Below, piece by piece: positions 59,789 through 64,000 of a DNA stretch of 64,000 nucleotides; the first letter of the stretch is position 1, and the number at the start of each line of letters is the position of its first letter. The notes beneath the pieces were generated by a model. It saw nothing but the letters and a program-made list of their open reading frames with translations, ran no database searches and was not told where the DNA came from. Position numbers and translations under genes: made by a program. The stretch covers positions 1,364,001-1,428,000 of the forward strand of contig CBDAQC010000002.1 of the NCBI GenBank assembly GCA_965198915.1, in the 5' to 3' direction. The stretch is from BOG-908 sp965198915. Lineage in GTDB: Bacteria > Pseudomonadota > Alphaproteobacteria > Acetobacterales > Acetobacteraceae.

Positions 59789-60540
59789 AGCCCGCGCTCC
59801 CGCTTCACGCGGTCCCAGGCGGCGTTTATGTGGGCCACCTTTTCGGTGGCGCGCGCGATGAATTCGGGTGGCACGCCGCGCGCGGCCAGGCCGTCCGGAT
59901 GGTTGTCCCGCATGAGCTGCTTCCAGGCGGCGCGCACCGCGTCATCCGTGGCGGAGCGGGCCACGCCCAGCACGGCATAGGGATCGGCCTCGGTCCCCGC
60001 CTGGGTTCGGGCGGTGCCGCCGCGGGCGCGTTCCCACGCGGCGCCATCCAGGCCGAAGCCGCGGGCGCAGCGTGCCAGGAAATCCAGCTCCGCCGCGTTC
60101 ACCGCGCCGTCCGCGCGCGCGATGCCGAACAGGCCGGCCAGCACGTCCTCCAGCACGCCGCGGTTGTCGGCAAAGCTGGTGCCGAGCTGCTGGGCGTAGC
60201 CTTCGAAACCGTCCGACGTGTCGCGTGCGTGGTCGAACAGGCGGCCCACCTCGCGCTCGTTCTCGGCCGGCACGCGGAAATGGCGCTTGAAGCCGTCTAT
60301 CTCGGCGCGGGTGACCGGGCCGTCGCATTTGGCGAGCTTGGCCGAGAGGGCCACCACCGCCATGGCGAACACCTGCTCGCGCGGGGCGAACAGGGCGGCG
60401 AGCCGTGCCGGGTGGAAGCGGGGCGCGTTGATGCCGCCACGGTCCGCCGCGTGGCCGAGTGCCGCGCCCATCACGGCACCTGGCGGGCCACCCATGGCGA
60501 AACCTGCCATGCCACCCAGAATTTTGCCCCAGTAGCTCAT
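59785..60540 (-). CDS. TerB-DnaJ (DjlA-like) co-chaperone
   Basis: A 251-residue protein: a short glycine-rich hydrophobic N-terminus (GKILGGMAGFAMGGPPGAVM), a TerB-like helical domain (about 45-165) and a C-terminal J domain (about 185-251) with the HPD motif (RDNHPDGLA). This is the arrangement of DjlA, a membrane-tethered DnaJ that cooperates with DnaK. It is translationally coupled to an amidase gene (GTGA), a pair seen in other alphaproteobacteria. Confidence 0.9.
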   Translation of the reverse strand: MSYWGKILGGMAGFAMGGPPGAVMGAALGHAADRGGINAPRFHPARLAALFAPREQVFAMAVVALSAKLAKCDGPVTRAEIDGFKRHFRVPAENEREVGRLFDHARDTSDGFEGYAQQLGTSFADNRGVLEDVLAGLFGIARADGAVNAAELDFLARCARGFGLDGAAWERARGGTARTQAGTEADPYAVLGVARSATDDAVRAAWKQLMRDNHPDGLAARGVPPEFIARATEKVAHINAAWDRVKRERGL

Positions 60541-60567
60541 GGGCGCAGCATATCGCGCGGAAGTTTA

Positions 60568-60702
60568 CGCAAGGAAGGCAAGCCACCCGCTTTTGGCGAA
60601 AACCGGCAAAAATCTTTCGCCGCCGCCGCCCGCGGGGCTTTGGGCTACGCCACCGTGATGGGGAAATCTCGCTTCTTTTTTCCAAGCGATGAAGTCCTTG
60701 CC
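60568..60702. repeat. Decayed paired repeat element, copy 17
   Basis: Arm 1 at about 60568-60622 (GCAAGGAAGGCAAGCC, TTTTGGCGAAAACCGGC) and arm 2 at about 60660-60702 (CTCGCTTCTTTTTTCC, AAGCGATGAAGTCCTTGCC). It lies in the divergent gap, and arm 2 supplies the first in-frame ATG (60689) of the AsmA gene. Confidence 0.55.
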
Positions 60703-60718
60703 TATAACCGGCACCCGC

Positions 60719-63682
60719 ATGCCCCACGCTTTGACACGCTCCGCGCGCGCCGTTCCGAACTGGCGGCCGTTCGCCTGGCTGGCGGGCGGCGCCGCGCTGC
60801 TGCTCGCCGCTGCCTGGGGCGTGCCGCCCATGCTGGATTGGGGGCGCTACCGCACCGCGATCGCCAGCATCGCCGCGGCACGCCTGGGCCGTCCGGTGGT
60901 GATAGGCGGCGAGATCAGCCTGCGCCTGTTGCCGCAGGCCGTGCTGACCGCCTCCCGGGTCACGCTCGCCGACCAGGGCGACGGCGTCTCCGTCCAGGTG
61001 CCCGCCTTGCGCCTGCAGGTGGCGACCCTGCCCTTGATCGCCGGCCGGGTGGTCCTGCGCGACCTCGTATTGTCTGCGCCGGTGCTGCAGGTGCCGTGGT
61101 CCCTGCCGCGCGGCATCGGCCAGTCCGCCCGGCCCCAGGTGCCGCACCCGTTTGCCGCCCGCATCGAGAACGGCAGCCTGCGCATCGGCGGCGCCGAGGT
61201 GACCGGCATCACCGCTTCCCTGCATGGCGGCCCGGAGTCGGGCGCGGAGACGGCGGCCACCGACGACGCACCGGTCTCCGCCTTCGGCGCGGAGGGGTTC
61301 GCCGCGGCAGGCGGGCGGAGCTGGCGGTTCACCGCCGCCCTGGGCGCGCCCGATGCGGACGGCGTGAGTGCGGTGGACATCGCCGTGCGCGGCCAGGGTG
61401 CGGTGGCCGACACCGGCGGCAGCCTGCAGGGCACGCTAGCCGACGGCGTGATGCAGGGCCGGCTGCGCGCCGGCGGGAAGAACCTCGCTCTGCTGATGCC
61501 CGCCGCCGCCGCATCCTGGACGGCCGAGGCGCCGTTCGTGGCCGACGCCACCCGCATCGAAGCAAACGCCATCAGCCTTTCGCTGGGCGGGGCGCCCGCC
61601 GATGGCGCGCTGGTGCTGCACATAGACGAGGCCGCGCGGCTGGAGGGGCACCTGCATGCCGCTTCGCTGGACCTGGATGGCTGGGCCGCCCTGCTGGGGC
61701 GCAGCCTGCGCGCCGGCCCCGACACGGGTCCCGCCACTCCCGTCCGCATCGGGTTCTCGGCAGATACGGCGCGGCTGCTGGACGGCAGACTGGGCGACGT
61801 GCAGGCGACGCTCGTCTCGGACGGCGAGCGGACCTGGTTCGACCATGCCGAGGCAAGCCTGCCGGGCGGGGCCAGGCTGTCCTCGGACAAGGTGGAGCTG
61901 GTCCGGGGCGCCGACGGCCAGCTCGCTGCCTCCGGGAACGCCCGCCTGTCCGCGCCGGATTTGCGGGCGACCCTGGCGTGGCTGGGCAAGCTAGCGCCCG
62001 CGATGGCGGCCGCGGCGCCCGATGGCCTGCTCCGCCGCGCGGAGCTGACCGGGCTGCTGACCTTGCAGGCCGGGCGCGGCGCGGTGGCCGGGCTGGCCGG
62101 CACGGTGGATGGCGAGCCGCTCTTCGGCAGCGCGGCCCTGCTGCTAGGGGGCCGGCCCAGCCTGGCGGCCACGCTCGCCCTGGCCGGACTGGACCTGGAC
62201 AGGTGGATGGGCAGCGCGCCCGCCGCCGGCAGCCTGGCCGGTTTCGCCAGCCATTTCACCGGCGTGGACAGCGCCCTCCATGTCACCGCCGGCCACGCCA
62301 TGCTGCTCGGCCAGGCCGTGGACATGCTGGACCTCACCGCCAGGACGGGGGTGGGCGGATTGCAGGTGGAGCGGGCGCAAGCCGGGCTGTATGGCGCGAG
62401 GCTGAGCCTGGCCGGCGCCGTCGCCGCGGACGGGAGGCTCGGCGGGCTACGTTTCACCGCTGAGACGCCCGCTTTGGAAGGCCTGCTGCCGCATCTGCAG
62501 GCTGCGGCACGCGTGGCGCCCGGCCTGTGGCACGGCAGCTTCGGGCTGCAGGTGGCCGCGGACGGCCCCGCCGGCGCGGTTTCGCTGCAAGTGCGGGCGG
62601 ATGCGGACGACCTGGTGCTCGAAGCCGATTCGGTGCGCGACACGCTGGCCGGGACCGGCACCACCACGCTCACTCTGCGCCACCCTGGCGCGCCCCGCCT
62701 GCTCGCGGATCTGGGCCTGCCACAGGCGCTTGGCCTGCCCGCCGGCCTGCTGCCGACGGCGCATTGGCTGGACACCGGCGCGCTGACCGTGCGCGCGCAT
62801 TTGCGTGACACGCCGGCCCACCTCCAGGTGCAGGATTTCGACCTGGATGCGGCGGCGTTGCGGCTGTCCGGCAGGCTTGCCGCCGATTGGTCCGGCCAGG
62901 TTCCGGTGATCACGGGCACCCTGGATTTCGACCAGTTGGCGTTGCCGGACGTGCTGCCCGACCTCAAGCAGATGGCAAAGCTGGCCGCCTGGACGACGCG
63001 CCTGCACCTCTCGGCTGCCTCGGTCAGCCTCGGCCTGCGCCGGGTGGCCGGCGGCGCCGCGCTGGACCTGGCGGCGGGCGGCGGGCGGGTGACGCTGCGC
63101 GCTATCTCGGCCGAAGTGGCAGGCGGCCGGCTGACGGGCCAGGCCGACGCGGAGCTGGGCGTGCCGCATGCGGCGGCCGCCATCCGGCTGGCGGGCACGG
63201 CGCTGGACGGCAGGCTGACCGGCTGGCCGGTCGACCTCGCGGCCGGCACCGCCGATGTCAACCTGGCGCTCGACCTGGCGGGCAGCGGCCTGGCGAACCT
63301 TTCCGGCACCGCGCACGCGGATCTGCGTTCCGTGTCCATGGTGGGGTTCGACCTGGCGCAGCTTGCCGCGGCGGCGCCGTTGCGTACGCGGGCCGGCCGG
63401 CTCGCGCTGAAGATGGCGCTGTCCCAGGGCACCAGCCCCGGCCTTTCCGGAACAGCGGACGCCTCCGTCACCGGCGGGGTAGTGACGCTGCAGGCTGCCC
63501 GGCTGGCATCCGCCGACGGCGCCGCCGAGGCCAGCGGCCAGGCGGACCTGGCGCGTGGGTCGGTCGATGCGCGGCTGAGGCTGACGCCCGCCCTGCCCGG
63601 CTCGCCGGGGTTCGGATTGCTGATGAGCGGCCCGTGGCAAGACCCTGCGGTGACAATGGAGGAGAGGAACGGGCGGCGGTGA
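60719..63682 (+). CDS. AsmA family envelope protein
   Basis: A 987-residue protein with one N-terminal membrane anchor (about 22-40, WLAGGAALLLAAAWGV) followed by a very long periplasmic region of amphipathic beta-repeats. The AsmA_2 features are MLDWGRYRTAIASIAAARLG after the anchor, LRLLPQAVLTASRVTLAD, and near the end TSPGLSGTADASVTGGVV. AsmA-like proteins form beta-grooves that shuttle phospholipid to the outer membrane. The longer start at ATG 60689 lies within a decayed repeat arm, so ATG 60719 is preferred. Confidence 0.9.
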   Translation: MPHALTRSARAVPNWRPFAWLAGGAALLLAAAWGVPPMLDWGRYRTAIASIAAARLGRPVVIGGEISLRLLPQAVLTASRVTLADQGDGVSVQVPALRLQVATLPLIAGRVVLRDLVLSAPVLQVPWSLPRGIGQSARPQVPHPFAARIENGSLRIGGAEVTGITASLHGGPESGAETAATDDAPVSAFGAEGFAAAGGRSWRFTAALGAPDADGVSAVDIAVRGQGAVADTGGSLQGTLADGVMQGRLRAGGKNLALLMPAAAASWTAEAPFVADATRIEANAISLSLGGAPADGALVLHIDEAARLEGHLHAASLDLDGWAALLGRSLRAGPDTGPATPVRIGFSADTARLLDGRLGDVQATLVSDGERTWFDHAEASLPGGARLSSDKVELVRGADGQLAASGNARLSAPDLRATLAWLGKLAPAMAAAAPDGLLRRAELTGLLTLQAGRGAVAGLAGTVDGEPLFGSAALLLGGRPSLAATLALAGLDLDRWMGSAPAAGSLAGFASHFTGVDSALHVTAGHAMLLGQAVDMLDLTARTGVGGLQVERAQAGLYGARLSLAGAVAADGRLGGLRFTAETPALEGLLPHLQAAARVAPGLWHGSFGLQVAADGPAGAVSLQVRADADDLVLEADSVRDTLAGTGTTTLTLRHPGAPRLLADLGLPQALGLPAGLLPTAHWLDTGALTVRAHLRDTPAHLQVQDFDLDAAALRLSGRLAADWSGQVPVITGTLDFDQLALPDVLPDLKQMAKLAAWTTRLHLSAASVSLGLRRVAGGAALDLAAGGGRVTLRAISAEVAGGRLTGQADAELGVPHAAAAIRLAGTALDGRLTGWPVDLAAGTADVNLALDLAGSGLANLSGTAHADLRSVSMVGFDLAQLAAAAPLRTRAGRLALKMALSQGTSPGLSGTADASVTGGVVTLQAARLASADGAAEASGQADLARGSVDARLRLTPALPGSPGFGLLMSGPWQDPAVTMEERNGRR

Positions 63683-63813
63683 CGGGTGCATGCAGGCGGG
63701 CCAGCGCGAAGGCCGCGCCGGTCGGACCGGGCGGATGCGCAGTGGCGCAACGAATGTGTCGCCTGCGCCGTTACGGGCCAGGCGGCTGGCGGCAGCCACG
63801 TGCGGAGGGTTTC

Positions 63814-64000
63814 ATGGACGATCGGTTTGGCCGGCTCTGCTGGCTGGTATTCCTGGCGGCGGCCGCCGCATGCGGCGCCTCGCGGGCCGGTGCCGCCGTG
63901 CTGCCTGGCGATCCCGCGGCCGCCCCGCCGCACCACGCCGCCGTCCATCACCACAGGCGGCACGCGGCGGCCAAGCCCGCCCCGATCGCTTCCGGCGCCC
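63814..64000 (+). CDS. Start of a secreted Ala/Pro/His-rich protein, 3' end outside window
   Basis: The first 62 residues are visible. A signal peptide (about 1-28, CWLVFLAAAAACGASRAGA) is followed by a low-complexity Pro/Ala/His-rich stretch (PPHHAAVHHHRRHAAAKPA). ATG 63814 has GGAGG six bases upstream. The rest is cut by the window edge, so no function can be given. The histidine cluster could bind metal. Confidence 0.7.
   Translation, partial: MDDRFGRLCWLVFLAAAAACGASRAGAAVLPGDPAAAPPHHAAVHHHRRHAAAKPAPIASGA

Noticed and set aside
1181..60702. CRISPR array or tandem repeats made of the A/T-rich arms
   Set aside because: Arms are inverted, unevenly spaced over 60 kb and separated by genes; there are no regular direct repeats with unique spacers and no cas genes.
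60847..63963. Open frame of more than 1000 codons on the - strand opposite the AsmA gene
   Set aside because: It is a GC-rich antisense shadow with Arg/Ser/Pro-rich, low-complexity composition and no motifs, while the + strand frame is a clear AsmA protein.
1..64000. tRNA, rRNA and known riboswitches
   Set aside because: No cloverleaf-like segment, rRNA block or familiar riboswitch core was recognised in the intergenic regions by eye; small RNAs cannot be excluded.

Overview
The window is a GC-rich stretch with dense, often overlapping genes (ATGA or GTGA junctions). It looks like a chromosomal segment of an alphaproteobacterium, most likely a member of the Acetobacteraceae. The basis for this is the type VI secretion genes, the cvpA-purF, lysA-DUF4175 and TerB/DnaJ-amidase pairs, MbfA, NnrU, and an alphaproteobacterial cta cluster. 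A cytochrome c oxidase with a CuA subunit II argues against the vinegar genera that use mainly a quinol oxidase, and suggests an acidophilic or free-living relative. The secreted S53 acid peptidase fits this. The assignment is inference from gene content.

Layout. 1-8549: 3' end of a type VI secretion operon on the + strand (tssL with an OmpA domain and cut by the window edge, tssM, a tagF-pppA fusion, ppkA), encoding membrane-complex parts and the threonine-phosphorylation switch. 8716-11419: a small membrane protein, then argD and argF. 11599-18500: a CoA-transferase divergent from malonyl-CoA decarboxylase, a hypothetical gene, a low-GC island (about 14.9-17.05 kb) with unrecognised genes, and an MFS carrier. 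18522-22472: acyltransferase, an HtrA-like protein without its catalytic triad, and an orphan polyamine-type binding protein with a minimal permease. 22521-31789: hydrolase, SDR-purF-cvpA (- strand), cbpA-cbpM, NnrU, purH and mbfA. 31827-38334: a glycosyltransferase/GH1-like pair, a globin-coupled chemoreceptor and a secreted prolyl oligopeptidase. 38473-44079: the aa3-type oxidase operon ctaC-ctaD-ctaB-coxF-ctaE-DUF983-surf1 (- strand), lacking ctaG at its usual place. 44236-52958: methyltransferase, cold-shock protein, GGDEF-EAL protein, lysA-DUF4175 and a TSUP permease. 53185-64000: two glycosyltransferases, the S53 peptidase, a COG0701 permease, amidase plus TerB/DnaJ protein, an AsmA-like protein and the start of a secreted protein.

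The strongest unexplained signal is a dispersed family of intergenic inverted repeats. The complete unit is two roughly 50-60 nt A/T-rich arms in inverted orientation flanking 35-110 nt of variable GC-rich DNA. Each arm is itself a near-palindrome (CTTCTTTTTT, C, AAAAAAGAAG). At least sixteen loci are visible as pairs, solo arms or decayed copies. They sit between genes of the same operon, between convergent genes and directly upstream of starts, and in several places they supply start or stop codons of neighbours. A second, GC-rich hairpin family occurs twice. The most interesting protein feature is in the type VI kinase: its long, probably disordered N-terminus carries eight copies of an acidic-x-Thr-x-Ile-Leu motif that fits the ligand rule of FHA domains. 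No tRNA, rRNA, CRISPR array or complete insertion sequence was seen.
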